Shown one piece after another: positions 1 through 11,977 of a stretch of 64,000 nucleotides of DNA. The position numbers and the translations under genes are program-made. This DNA is from Burhinus oedicnemus. Taxonomy: Eukaryota > Chordata > Aves > Charadriiformes > Burhinidae. The notes under the pieces were generated by a model. That model was given only the letters and a program-made list of their open reading frames with translations, ran no database searches and was not told where the DNA came from. Numbering within the stretch: position 1 is the stretch's first letter; the number at the start of each line of letters is the position of its first letter. The stretch is taken from positions 439,448-503,447 of the forward strand of contig VFFE01006619.1 of assembly GCA_008921705.1 (NCBI GenBank), given 5' to 3'.

Positions 1-19
1 AAAAAAAAAAAAATAATCA
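1..19. repeat. A-rich run at window edge
   Basis: Thirteen A residues open the window, followed by AT-rich sequence that runs into the 3' end of a minus-strand CR1 copy. CR1 elements do not end in poly(A), so this is a separate A-rich tract. Its true length is cut by the window edge. Confidence 0.6.
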
Positions 20-165
20 AAGGCTCACGAATCATAGAATGGTTTGAGTTGGAAGGAACCCTAAAGATCATCTAGTTCTAACCCCCCTGCCCTGAGCAGG
101 GACACGTACCACTAGCCCATGTTGCTTAAAGCCCCGTCCAACCTTGGCCGCCTTTTGAAGTTACT
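20..165 (-). mobile_element. CR1 LINE 3'-end fragment, minus strand
   Basis: Read on the minus strand this is the last part of a CR1 3' untranslated region. It has the GGGGTT-AGAACTAGATGATCTTTA block, then CCTTCCAACTCAAACCATTCTATGATT, close to the CR1 3' terminus as I know it. The 3' end lies near position 20. The 5' truncation is blurred, somewhere around 145-165. It carries no coding sequence. Heavy 5' truncation is the usual fate of CR1 copies made by target-primed reverse transcription. It faces away from the plus-strand CR1 that begins at about 218. Confidence 0.85.
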
Positions 166-217
166 TCAGTCTATTGGAATTGTCTCCTTGGTCCTCATCT
201 TCTTCGTTCTGCTCATA

Positions 218-868
218 TATGGTGGAAAAGGACCTGGGAGCACTGGTCAACAGCCAGCTGAATATAAGCCAGCAGTGTGCCCAGGAGGCCAAGAAGGCCA
301 AGAGCATCCTGGCCTGTATCAGGAATAGTAGGGCCAGCAGGACTAGGGAAGTGATTGTCCCCCTGTACTCAGCACTGGTGAGTCTACAACTCGAATACTG
401 TGTTCAGTTTTGGGCCCCTCATTACAAGACAGACATTGAGATTCTGGAGCGGGTCTAGAGAAGGGCAACGAAGCTGGGGAACGGTGTACAGAACAAGTCT
501 TATGAAGAGCAGCTGAGGGAACTGGGGTTGTTTAGCCTGGAGAAAAGGAGGCGGTAGCGAGGTTGGGGTTGGTCTCTTCTCTCAAGTAACAAGCAACAGG
601 ACAAGAGGAAATGGCCTCAAGTTGTGCCAGGAGAGGTTTAGGATGGATATGAGGAAAAATTTCTTCACTGAAAGGGTTATCAAGCATTGGAACAGGCTGC
701 CCAGGGAAGTGGTTGAGTCACCATCCCTGGAGGTATTTAAAAGACGGATAGATGTGGTGCTTAGGGACTTAGTGGTGGGCTTGGCAGTAGTAGGTTGATG
801 GCTGGACTCAATGATCTTAAAAGTCCCTTCCAACCTAGACCATTCTATGATTCTATGAATTCTATTCT
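218..868 (+). mobile_element. CR1 LINE, 5'-truncated copy with RT C-terminus and 3' UTR
   Basis: About 650 bp of CR1. It starts inside the C-terminal part of ORF2 (GGAAAAGGACCTGGGAGC) and runs through the 3' UTR, which has the hallmark blocks GGAACAGGCTGCCCAGGGAAGTGG, ACTCAATGATCTTAAAAGTCCCTTCCAACC and the terminal ATTCTATGATTCTATGA repeat. The copy is old: the reading frame has stops and frameshifts. It differs in its 3' block from the minus-strand copy at 20-165, so the two belong to different CR1 subfamilies or ages and are separate insertions. Confidence 0.93.
219..760 (+). pseudogene. decayed C-terminal end of CR1 ORF2 reverse transcriptase
   Basis: The translation from 219 gives the post-catalytic part of a CR1 reverse transcriptase, with recognisable pieces such as [25 protein letters not shown] and [17 protein letters not shown]. 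The frame stops at 456-458 (TAG, where Gln is usual after ERV). It then continues in pieces ([19 protein letters not shown]) with more stops and a shift near 560. The catalytic FADD box and the endonuclease are absent through 5' truncation. It cannot encode a working enzyme. The family assignment is secure; exact frameshift positions are approximate. Confidence 0.85.
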
Positions 869-3367
869 GGGTGGGTTACAGCAAGGCCACTGAAAAGAGC
901 ACATCAAACATGCTGCCATCAGGAAGGGTCCCCATAGCCCAGATCCTACCTTCAGCACCAAGATCAAGCTGTGGTAGGTCAGACAGACATGGCCAGGATA
1001 CAGCACTGACCAACCTTATCACAGCCAAGGCTCTTCAGTGTAACGCCTGCCACCTTCCCCAATCAACTGCTGCAAGTTACATGGCTTTGCTACTTCACTG
1101 CAAGGAAATAAATGCCAACTGCCAAAGAAACCCTTTTTTGTTGTTGGTGGTGGTTATGTTGCCATTCAGAGGAGATACAGGGGGAAGAAGCCTTCCTCCC
1201 AGACACCAGAGGTAGCTGAGGTATTTTCAACTCAGATCTCCTCCCTAGGCCAGGGGAACAAGCAACCTACGCAGACACTTGTGATTTGTCAAGAAATCTT
1301 TTTAAGCTTTTATGAAGACCTGCAAGTTCCAACCAAGTTTAAAATAAACATGCCATAGAAAAATGTGAATCAAGACAACAGAGAGCAAGAAGAAACAGTT
1401 CACAAAAAAGATACATGAATCAGGAAAGAATCTGAAATAAATTTGGAAGAAGTATAGCTGGCAGTGTTAGATATCAAGAAGCCTTTTCCTCAAAGCATAG
1501 AATGGGACTCAGCCAAGGATGAAGAAAGATCATTTCAGAAAGGAATGAGAAATACAGCCACAGAGGATGGTAAAGCAATTCAAGCATTAAATGAATACTT
1601 ACATGTTTACAACAGAGATGCCTAAAAATCTGTCAGATGACACTGGCTATATATCTGCTATCATGAAAGAGTTCAGAAGCAGTTAAGGAAAAGCATTAAG
1701 CTAACTGGAGCGGTGGAAACGAAGGACAAGACCACTGGAGAGCTTCAGCTACGTGACTGCTGTTGGACAGCCTAAGCACTCTCAGATTGAACTTGCCAGT
1801 TGCATCGATGCATACAACAGATATGGACTCAGCCTACTGACTGCAAAGTGGCACTTAGAGACGCTGCTCAGCACTGGCACCACTTTCTGCCCACTGAAGT
1901 CAGAAGAAGGGGAAGCCTGACCCCCACAAGAATTGATATCAAAATTATATCAGATACTAAATTCAACAATCCCCCTTAAAAAAAAAAATAAAAAAAAAAT
2001 AAAAATCCCCACCTTCAGTTAGTTCTATCATGTATACAAACACCCAGGTGTGCAAGATTCATGTTGATCAGAATAATACAATTTTAGAAAGGAAAGTTCC
2101 ACACAATTCAGCCTCTTAACAGTTGTAGGGCGTTGCATGTGTGTTCATGCAGACAGTGATGCTTTTTAAGAGGCTTAAGTCTTTTAACACTCTTATTGCC
2201 TGCACATTTATTACTAATGACTCAAACAACATGACTACAGTATGGTAAACATGACAAAAAAAGTTTAATAAAAAACAACAAAACTGATTTTCAGCTCCAA
2301 CAGGCTCCAAGCTCAGAAGGAAAACTGAGCTAATATGTAATGAATCATTTACTTAATGAATTTAGCCTCCTCCTGTTTGTGAATTGTCCAAGAACACTTG
2401 GCATTTTTCACACACACTCCTTTATTTGGAATTATTTGCAAAATATCTTTTTCAAATAATTCTGAGATTCCACATTGCTCACAAGCAGGCTCATTGTGAT
2501 TATGCAAGATTTAAAAAAAAAAACAAACAAAAAACCCAAACCAACCAAACAAACAAGATAAGTTGGTCGGTCTGGTTCACCTAGTGTTGCACGACATATT
2601 TTTCATTTCCCAGACTGGATAGCCACTACTCAGAACTGGAGAGGTCTGTGTTCACTGGCTGAAAGTTCCGTTTTCATGCCTTTCTCTACATGTTAATTTA
2701 AAATTTGTATTTTCCCTATACTTTCTCCATAAAAATTATTTAATAGGTGGCTAACAAGGAATGTATATACAAAGGGTTTTCTTCAAAACATTGAAACTGT
2801 AATTTCAGTTGCTTATATCCATTCACATTTTAGATAACTTTATCTTGGACTGAACAGTTTTTCAGGGCATAGCATCCTGAAGGTTGAGTACCAAAAGTAC
2901 AGGTGCTTAATTTTTTTTCCCCACCCAAGCAGAGCACCACCCCTGAAGCCATGTGATCACTACCAGGAATGCAGCCACCTCATCTATGGCTATTGCTATA
3001 TTGAAAATTACTGTACTAATCACTTCGTAGTTTTCCAGTTACATGTACCTATTTCAGTGGAACTTTCATATATGATAAGTGATATTTATATGAACAATGA
3101 GTATCAGAGCAAAGACAAGAAACCATGTAGTTTCACCTCCAAATGAAAGCCTCCATCCCAGAAAGCCCGCAAATATTTCAACATACTATACAAAGTGGAA
3201 CTATGCGGAGGCTAATAGAAGCCCACAAGAAAACATAATCTGATGATGTAGACCCTTGATCCCCTGTGAGATGAGGGCTTCATCAGTCATACTGAAAGCT
3301 TCCCCCATCAACCTAACTCTGGAAAGCAATTCTGTTGAACAGATATCTCTTCTTTCCTTTTGCTTAG
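869..3367. other. unique AT-rich DNA, no recognised gene
   Basis: I see no gene here. A tract at about 1,311-1,920 translates into stop-interrupted but protein-like stretches in two plus frames. I could not match it to a family, so it may be a decayed coding relic or chance. Low-complexity A-rich tracts lie at 1,978-2,006 and 2,513-2,556. The remainder shows no repeat family that I recognise. Confidence 0.5.
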
Positions 3368-3454
3368 GTTACTAAGAATGAGATGCAGGAAAAAGGGGGC
3401 CACGGTGGAGGAAGAGGTGCACCAGAAGATTTCAACAAGCAAAACTTTTGTTAA
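3368..3454 (+). other. candidate 3' terminal exon (28 codons and stop)
   Basis: A pyrimidine-rich tract (about 3,343-3,364) ends in TTAG at 3,364-3,367. It is followed by 28 open codons starting VTKNEMQEKGG and ending NKQNFC, with TAA at 3,452-3,454. The segment is rich in purine motifs of the splicing-enhancer type (GGAGGAAGAGG). No AATAAA lies close downstream, and I do not recognise the peptide. A 28-codon open stretch after an AG is common by chance. This is only a candidate. Confidence 0.15.
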
Positions 3455-6400
3455 ACCACACAGGATTCAGCTTGAAGCATCCCCATGTGTTTCACAAAAT
3501 TACTCCTGAAAAGTTCTCTTAGTTTTTGTCAAGAAGGATAAAGGTGTTCCATGTAATCCTCAGATTCACAGCGCAGCGAAATACTTGTTTTTTCATTGTA
3601 AGCTATTTATGTAGAAGATTCTTTATGTTGTGGATCTAATCACATTTACTGTAGTCTGTGGGAGAAACTAACTTGGAATTCCAGTCACGTCTCTACAAAC
3701 AATATCTGTGGCAGCTCACTCCAACTCATACATTATTTTTATTCCTATGGTGGCCTCTCCTTAATGCTAAGTTGCATTTTTTTTTTTCCTTTTTTAAAAA
3801 AAGGAATATTCCTCTTCTGTAATTTCAGCCTTCTTATTTCCAACAGAAAGGAGGCAGAAGGGCTCCACATTTGCTGAGAATATAGGCTTCAAGTTAGGCA
3901 CTATTTCTCTAAATTACGGTCTGCTTTGTCAAATATCTAGGCATCCTCAGCTGATCGTGTTTTAAATAGGACTGGCTCCTTTTAAACAAATCACTCGAAA
4001 GCCTGGTTCAGAGTTATTTAAAGTGGTTGGTATTTTATGGCACCACAAATGCTGCACAATGCAACTGCTGAGCTTTAAAAACACAGAAACTAGAAAGTGG
4101 GTACAAGAAACTACCATCTGTCCCTCTAAACAATTATCGTCCTGCCATCTGTCTATACACTAGATAATGTTTTTGCTGTCGGTAATATTTGATTGAAAAA
4201 GCTTTCTCTATGGATACTAAGAAGGGGAAACAATTTTAAGAAAAAAAAAATATTGCTGATCCTTCGAGTTTCTCTCTTCCACTAGAAAACCCTGCTATTG
4301 CACTGTTTTCTACTGTTAGACAATATGGGAAGGGTACATTACAATGATATTGGACCCCTTAATAATGAAAGGCTTCTTCTCCACTATTATTCCATTATTT
4401 ATAAAGTCCTTACTATTTTTAATATAAAAAGCACACGAAAAGCCTCAAACCAAATTCAAACTGGGCAAATGATGAGGAAAAGTTTCTTTGAAATTCGCTT
4501 TGGACTTTCTTCCCCACTTTTGTTTTGCTCCATCCCAGAGCAGTCACCCAGCAGATGACCAGTTTAAGCCCTTCAGTGAACCTGGCGGCTGTAGTTCTTC
4601 ATTGGCCATCTTGAGCAGGGATTTAGATGGGCAGCAAAGCCCAACACAGGAGGGACAGAAAGCAGGGATTCTCTTGCAGATCCATAGACTACTGATGCTA
4701 CTGGTCCCTAGCATACTTCAGCTAGTCTGAACTGGCAATTACATGGACATAACTGCCAAAAGGACTTTCACTTCCTGATAATGTCTTTGGGAAAGTTACC
4801 CTTGAGATGTCTCTTGCCAGGTCATTAGTTCTTCCCAACAGTCTAGGTTTTGCCCTGTGCTTTGCAGTCCTGTGAGATGAAAGGCTGTGTAGAAATGAAC
4901 CACCAGGTATTATATTACACAACAAAGCCTCTAATATAATCCTGAATTTGAGCATATCTGTCTGTTGATTAGGTCATTAGTATCTTTATTGCAGTTATGA
5001 TTATTAGTGCTTACAAGGCCCACCCATGCAACTTGGATCACCCAAGATCTTTCACCAAGACTCAAAAGCGTAACGAAGGGCTACATTTGTTTTCCGGCTG
5101 TTGCAACGCCTTCATATCCAACTCCTGCAGAGCCAAATGAATGCAGCAGCAGACACAATAACTGAACCAGCATCTGTTTAGAGTCTACTGATAATGAGAT
5201 TTGTAAAAGCTGCTGAATGTTTTATTAAATAAATCAACCTTATTTCTTGTTGGGGAGGAAGAAAAGAAACAGGATTACGTGTTTCATGAAGAGGTTAATG
5301 CACTGTTTTTACCCCTTCTATAACAATTAAATCCTTTAAATGCAGGGAAAGTAGCTTGATGATCTAATTCTAATCCTTTAAGACATAAACAAGTAACCAA
5401 AAGATTTCAGTCAAATTTGTCTATCTCTAATCAGTAAAGGTCCAGTGGCAGGCCAGTGACATTTCAAGCCAAGGACACATGAAAGGCAGGGATAGCTTCT
5501 CCAGGACCTAACTATACTGAATCTGGCAGGAGGGCTGGGGGGGGTATGGGGGTCTACTTCTTATTTCAACTTAACATTGGGGGGTTATGGTTTTGTGTGA
5601 GGGTGGTAGTGCTTGTTTTAAGAAAGCATCATGTTTCATACAACATTTTAAGAGAATTAATAGTATTTTAACAGATTACAGAAATATTTCCAAAATGCAC
5701 TGTGCATTGAGGATGGGAGTAACTTTACAATGCATTAAAACCCAAAAGCTTCACATCTCCTCTTAGTGCACCTACCATTATGTTGAAAGAGCGCAGGCAG
5801 CTTATGTGAAGTGTGCTCTGTAACACATAGCAAGCAAGTACAGAAAATCCCTACTTAGAAAACACATAGTTATTACTGAAAAGCTAAATAAGCACCACTG
5901 TATTTCTTTCTGAATGGGCTCAGGTGTAGCAGATATTCCCTGGAATCTTATAACTAAATCAGAAAACTTGTTCTAGCCCAGAAACACAGAAAACATGAAT
6001 GCAGACTTAACCAGGGCGGGAGGGAGGTGGGGACAGGAGGAAGCATAAAAAGGACACATACCAGCTGGATTTCCTGAGGCATGTATTTTATTCAGAAGTA
6101 TAAGCTGGTGAATAATTCACATGCAGCAGCATGTAGCAGAAGCCAGTTAAAAGAACCCTACAGTGGTCATTCCTGGCCTTGGCTTTGCCAGTTGTTCCAC
6201 TGAGTTACTCCAATTCTGCCTTTTGCAAACATTTTTACAGTGGAACTGAAAGCAGACAGCTCAGCTTTTTTATTCCAGATCTGCAAAGTCATTATACTCT
6301 TTGAAAGAGTTACTGGGAAAGAATAATTCAGTTTAGCAAAGAAAGCTCTTTGTATAGTTTTCAACCAAATGTCTTGAAATAGCACAAGCACATTTTATTA

Positions 6401-9400
6401 GAAAGACATTCACCAGCAGGCTCCAAGTGCTTTGCATTCCTTTGCATTCATGGTACTGAAAATTAACCAAGTAAGCCAACAAAGCTGCTGAAGCCAACCA
6501 GTGTGCCAAACCACATGGATCTGATTGACTGGCTTAATCTGTACCCTAATTCTGAGCTGACCTGGAGAAAACCACATACTTATCTGAAGCTGAGCGAATA
6601 GGCTTAATCACTAGAGCTATCCATGAATCGATGTAAGAGAGTATCAGTACCTTAACCAAGCCGTTGCCACAGCAAGATCCCCTCACCAAAGGCATGAAGG
6701 TCTATCACTCTATCAGAGAGCTCAGCAAAGGATTTGTCTCTTAGGTACAAGTGTCTGCAGTAAAACAAGTACCAACACCTAAATTTGCCTAAGGTTTTCA
6801 CGGAAAAGTCTGGATTATAACACACAAACCATGCTGCATTGATATACTTAGTTTGCTTTATTGATTTGGTGTTATAGGTCAAATCTAGATTTGTTGGAGC
6901 ACATCACAGCCCTTACATGGTTCCTGCACTTGGATTTTATTTCTATGGAAATTACACGAAGAGGACAGAAAGTTGCTAGCCTATGCTCAGATCTTGTGCT
7001 TCATGCAGAGCATGAAGGTCCAAGGTCCAGGGAAGGGAAAGCACTCTTCCCCATCTCTGTCATGACATCTTGTTGGTATCAGGAATTTCACTGCAGTCAC
7101 CCCCAATTTATGATGGGGAGATCTGGTCAAAGAATGATTTTCACAAGAAGCATATTCTGGCAGAACCAGCTTCATTGCTCTTGAGGGCAAAGACCTTAGG
7201 TTTGGACAAGGACCCAGGAAAGGTCACTTCAGAGATTGCTTTCTTTTCCGAGATGTTGGAAAACAACAGCATTTATTACTACTGCTAAAGGCAAAGTCCT
7301 GTAAGAGTAGCCAGGATCAACGCTCACTGGCAAGGTGGTACTTAAGTTCAGAGATCCCACAGAGGCTGAAGATGAGAAGAGTCACATCCTGATGTCTCAG
7401 AAGCCAGGAAAGTGGAGAGCACGGTTTTACAAGGAAACATGTACGCACACAGCCCATACCAGGCATCACTTTCCTGGGACTTGTTAAACAACTATTTTCT
7501 AAGCAATGCTTGGAGAGGAAGTTCAGGAGTATGACCTCACCGATTTCTCTGTCCAATACTGCAACAATCTGAGGAGTCTTTGTCTGATTAGATGACTCTG
7601 GCCACTTTAACAAAAGTGCTGCATTATGAAAACTGATGAGACATTCCAGGATCACCGAAGCAGTCAGACTTCTATCACACAACTCCTAGGTTAGAAACAG
7701 CCAAGAACTGCCAAATGCCAATGACCTAAACTGGAGTGTCTTGGAAAGCCATTGCCCAAAACTTACAGACCCAACTCAGTCACAACCCCAGTGTGGCAAC
7801 CAGCTAGTGCCCCAGAGCAAGTCCTTCAAGCACATCAGGGCCCAGACTGAGCAAGTTGTTGAGGTCCCTGCAGGCAAAGTGATAACTACATGTGGAACAG
7901 CTTCCAGCTCTGAGTGCGATACTATACTTGCCCTCAAACTTCCCTGAAACTTCTAATGTATCTAACAATAACTAAGTTCAAAGCTAAGACTATACCAAGA
8001 AAATGAAATACAACTTATTCTATGTTTAAAACATAGTGGAAGATTAAAGTGTTAAAAAGAAGATGAAAGACACTTGTAGACAGCTCCGTTTAAGCTTTTT
8101 TCATCAGTAAATGCAAATTAATCATACTGGACATTTTTTGATAAGAAGAGCAAGTCATATCTAAATAGTTCAACTGAAACACTTTCCCTACACTTTGCGT
8201 ATTAATTCACTAGCTGATTTCCAATATTTAGCCTCTAGGCCACAACCTATCAACTTCTTATTTCTTCACTCAAACTACAAGGCAATAAAAAAATGAAGCA
8301 TTTATGCAAATAAACCCTGTCCAACCTCATATCACAGCACAGTCCTCCAGGTTCCAAATCCAAATTCTACACACCTTCCTCACACATGGCACTTATCTCA
8401 CCACACCACGAGTAAGCATGCAGTGTGGTAGATAAACTTTTATAAGAGGATTATAAAATCTTTACATTTTGTCTTAGTGAAAGTAACAGTGAAGTTTGCT
8501 GCAAAAGTCCAGTGAGCAGACCATTCCTCCTCCCCATCACTCTGAGCATGAAGACAGACTTCTCAATTCCCTAACCCTTCTCACAGCCCCCAGTTTTTCT
8601 TCATACACGCCTCTAATTCCTCTTGAGTGGAAAACTAATCAAGGGCACAATCTGTGCACAGAAGGGCAGTTTGATAACAGAAAGGGATTAGATCGAGTTA
8701 ATAGCACAACTAGAGAGCAAGATAAAACCAGTCTCTCTGGTATGGGGACAGGAAGAAAAAAGGGATAAAGAGTGTTTTTTGCCTGATCCTTGTCTTTAGA
8801 TACATTATTTTCAAAATCTCTGGGAAAGGAAAGGAAGCTCAGGGATAATGCCAACAACTGGAATGCTGGTCTATATAGTCTGAGACACCAGACCACATAC
8901 CATGGCACTCCACATGCAACAGCTGGGCTGGAAAGTCCCCATGACAGAAAGATCTCTAAGGCCTTTATTTCAGCTTAGCACCACCGCTTGCAGGAGATTC
9001 ACTCTGCCTAAGCAGCTTCCCCATAACTCTCCTTGGCCAGGAAATCAGCTCCCTGAATTCATGACTGCAAGAACAAAATTTGCTCCCAAGTACCCAGTGT
9101 GGTCTGTGAGGGACCCTAAGAAGGCTGTTTCAAGAATCTTGTCTCACTGCTCAAGTATAATTAGCCAAACATGATCGCCATTAGCTAATTATGGTTAGCT
9201 TTGAATATGGTGTGCTTCTCTTTGGCCTTTCATTGAGAAGTGGCACCTTTATTCCATTATCATTTGCTACTATCGCCTTTAAGGAGTCACCTACATTCAA
9301 GTCTCCGCTAGCTAGAGGTAGCATTACTGACTGCAGTGAGGTCCACCATGTGCTACTGCCTCCCAGCCTTTCCTAGTAGCAGAAAGGCTGTGAAAGATGC

Positions 9401-11278
9401 GAGTCTGAAGTGAGGGACAGATGCAGTGTGAGACCCCTGTAGATACTGGGCACCTCCGCGGCTGGTCCATACAAATACTTTTGTAAACGGTCATAAGTTC
9501 ATAGGAGAAGCATGCATTAGCCATCATTTTTACGTTTTAACAACCAAATGGTACAATGCATTAGGAGAGTGCCAGAATGAAAGTAAAGTGAGGGTTAGCT
9601 TTGATGCTTTCTCATAGACACAAATCCCTGGATACAGTCCTGAAACAGGAAATAGTTTTTTTCTCACTGATATTTGTGCTAGAAAACATGAAGTGTTCAA
9701 GAGTGACATAATGTAGTAGTGAGACTCCTGTTTCCAGTCTGTCCCCATGTAGACTGAGGTCAGCCAGAAGCTCACGGGAAGCACTCTGTTTCCCCATAAA
9801 GGTCATCTCTATCATCTCTCCTGCCCAGCAATCAGTAGGGACAACCCACCAAGGTTCTCCTGTGCATTTCTATAGGTACAGGTTTCAGTGACGTATCTGC
9901 TACAGGGCACCTTGTATCCACTAGGTAACCATTCAGATTCCCAAAAGATGCAACCTGTAACTGCAGCTGACTCATAAATGGAAGTAAAAGGGGACTAGGA
10001 CAAGTACTAGAAATTTTTCCCCTCCCTCTCCTTTGTCACCCCCACGCTAATTATGCAATTCAGATAAGCAAAGGATTTATGATGTTGTAACAGAAGGGAT
10101 TTAAAGGTCCTAATTTTTTTTATTCCAATCTCTCTCAGAAGTAGAAAATGAGAAATCAAAAAGCCAAAGTTATTTTAAGAATTCATAAGTTATTGCACTC
10201 TACTGCCCAGTACAATGAACTATTCTCAGTTCATGTCAGTTGTTAATAAGACTTTAACATAATATAGCAACTCAGCATGATTAAAAATACACCACAAAGG
10301 ACATTCACCTCTAAAAATAGTTATAAAAAAAATTGGACAAAGTCAATCTGAAAATAGATAGGGGGAAAGGAAGAGAAGCAAAATAGATTAAGTAGGGCAA
10401 ATCATATTGGATGCCAGGAATAAGTGCATTATTTCAAGTTCATAAAACATTTTTAATAAATGTATAACTAAAGCATACAATAGCATATTAATCCAGTCAG
10501 AGTACCCAGCCCCAATCACTTATTTTAAACCACAAATAGCAGATATTCTAGCTCTCTTTTTTCTGATCCTCACAATAGGTTCAGTCATGCAAGGTACTGA
10601 GAACTCTGGCATTAACAAATAAAGGCTTCCTGTGTGCATTAAAGATACGAGTAGCCTTGCCCACCGGTTTTAGCCTTTAAACTCCACAAAAAAACCCTCC
10701 CTGCTGCTTCACCAGGATAATTCAAACCAGCTCTGAACTTGCACCATAAATGTTGATGTCATTAAAAGAAAAACCAAGCCCATTTTTCCTGAAGTTAGGC
10801 AGATGCTCAAATGCTCTGCTGGTTCAGTGCCAGAGCACCCAGCACTTGGGACGTTCACACATAATATAAATGCACTATTCCACCTATTAATTGTGATTGC
10901 TATTATAGTACATATAGGTAAGTGCAGCGCAAGTATTTAATGCAAAGATTGATGGAAGAGTGATGATACACTGTTGAAGTTTAAATTTAGCTCCTTGCTG
11001 ACCCAAGAGACAAACGTCTTGTTAAAAACCATTTTTAAGAAATTGATTCACCTTTTCTCCAAGGCAGAGATGCTGCAGATTTTAACTGATGACAGGAAAT
11101 GCTTGCATTAATACCACTTGGACAGGATATTACAAGATTTTCACCAAATCCTACTAGCCATTGCAAACACAAATGAGAGAAAATTTGTTGTTTAATGAGT
11201 TTGTTCAGCACCTGCTTCTTGTGGTATCTCAATATTCAACGCGACCAAATCAATACTGGCCAAGGGATACAAGTTCAC
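3455..11278. other. unique AT-rich DNA with G-rich tracts, no recognised gene
   Basis: No coding sequence, RNA gene or transposon that I can name. A short T run lies at 3,777-3,787. G-rich tracts able to form quadruplexes lie at 5,532-5,552 and 6,014-6,032. ORFs of 60-121 codons (for example 7,317-7,682 minus) have no recognisable family features and are at the length expected by chance. A pyrimidine-rich tract ending in CAG before 4,546 is followed by 61 open codons to 4,730, also unrecognised. Confidence 0.5.
6014..6032 (+). other. canonical G-quadruplex motif
   Basis: Four G tracts with loops of 1, 1 and 4 bases (GGG-C-GGG-A-GGG-AGGT-GGGG) satisfy the usual G3+N1-7 rule on the plus strand. 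No gene start is visible near it, so no regulatory role can be assigned. Confidence 0.7.
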
Positions 11279-11356
11279 AACATTCCTAGTATTCTGTGAA
11301 TACTATGATAATAGTATCTTATGATAACAGAATTCTACGATTCTGTGATTCTGTAG
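11279..11356 (+). repeat. CR1 3'-tail remnant
   Basis: The segment ends in ATTCTACGATTCTGTGATTCTGT, a degenerate copy of the terminal octamer-like repeat of CR1. It is preceded by related AT-rich units (TATTCTGTGAATACTATGATAATAG). No CR1 body is left upstream. A perfect 7-bp inverted repeat with a 3-base loop (11,288-11,304) lies inside. This is either a nearly completely 5'-truncated insertion or a tail that expanded like a microsatellite. Confidence 0.5.
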
Positions 11357-11936
11357 AGCAATATAAGGCATTATTTGTTTAAGACATCATAGGGAATAAA
11401 GCCATAAGACTTTCAGTAATCAAAAAAGCAGCAGGGGAAGGAATATTAATGTAAGCTGTGCTGATATATTGGTAGTTGCTGAGATGTGCTACTGATAACA
11501 GTAATGAAGACCAAAAAAGCCAAACCCAGAGGCACATCCTGAGTGAATACCTAGAAGCACAGAGGTGATCATTGCAGAGGGCAGGTATGATTTTTCTTCA
11601 CTCGCACTGTAAAACAGAGGTGGGTATTCTCTGCACTGTCCAAAATCTGGGGGATCGGAGGGGGTGGGTGTTGCCACTTTAAATATGTAAATAAAACAGG
11701 CAACTAAAAATAACTTTCTGGCCATTAGGCATGGAGTCCTTTCAGTTATCCTGGGTTTAACGCTTCTCTGTTCTAAGACTTCAGAGGAAATGCTGGAGCA
11801 CACACTTCTTCGGAAAACATCTGTGCAAATCCCAAAACTATTAAGAAAATGGCTTCTTTTTTTTTTTTTCTTCTTCTTTGGAATTCATATACCAAAAGAT
11901 ATGCTGAGAGTCTAAATCTATCTGGACTCATCCTGC

Positions 11937-11977
<41 letters not shown>

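Noticed and set aside
1495..1512. AGCATAGAATGGGACTC as a minus-strand CR1 end
   Set aside because: Only the CATAGAATGG word matches. The flanks do not continue into the CR1 3' block.
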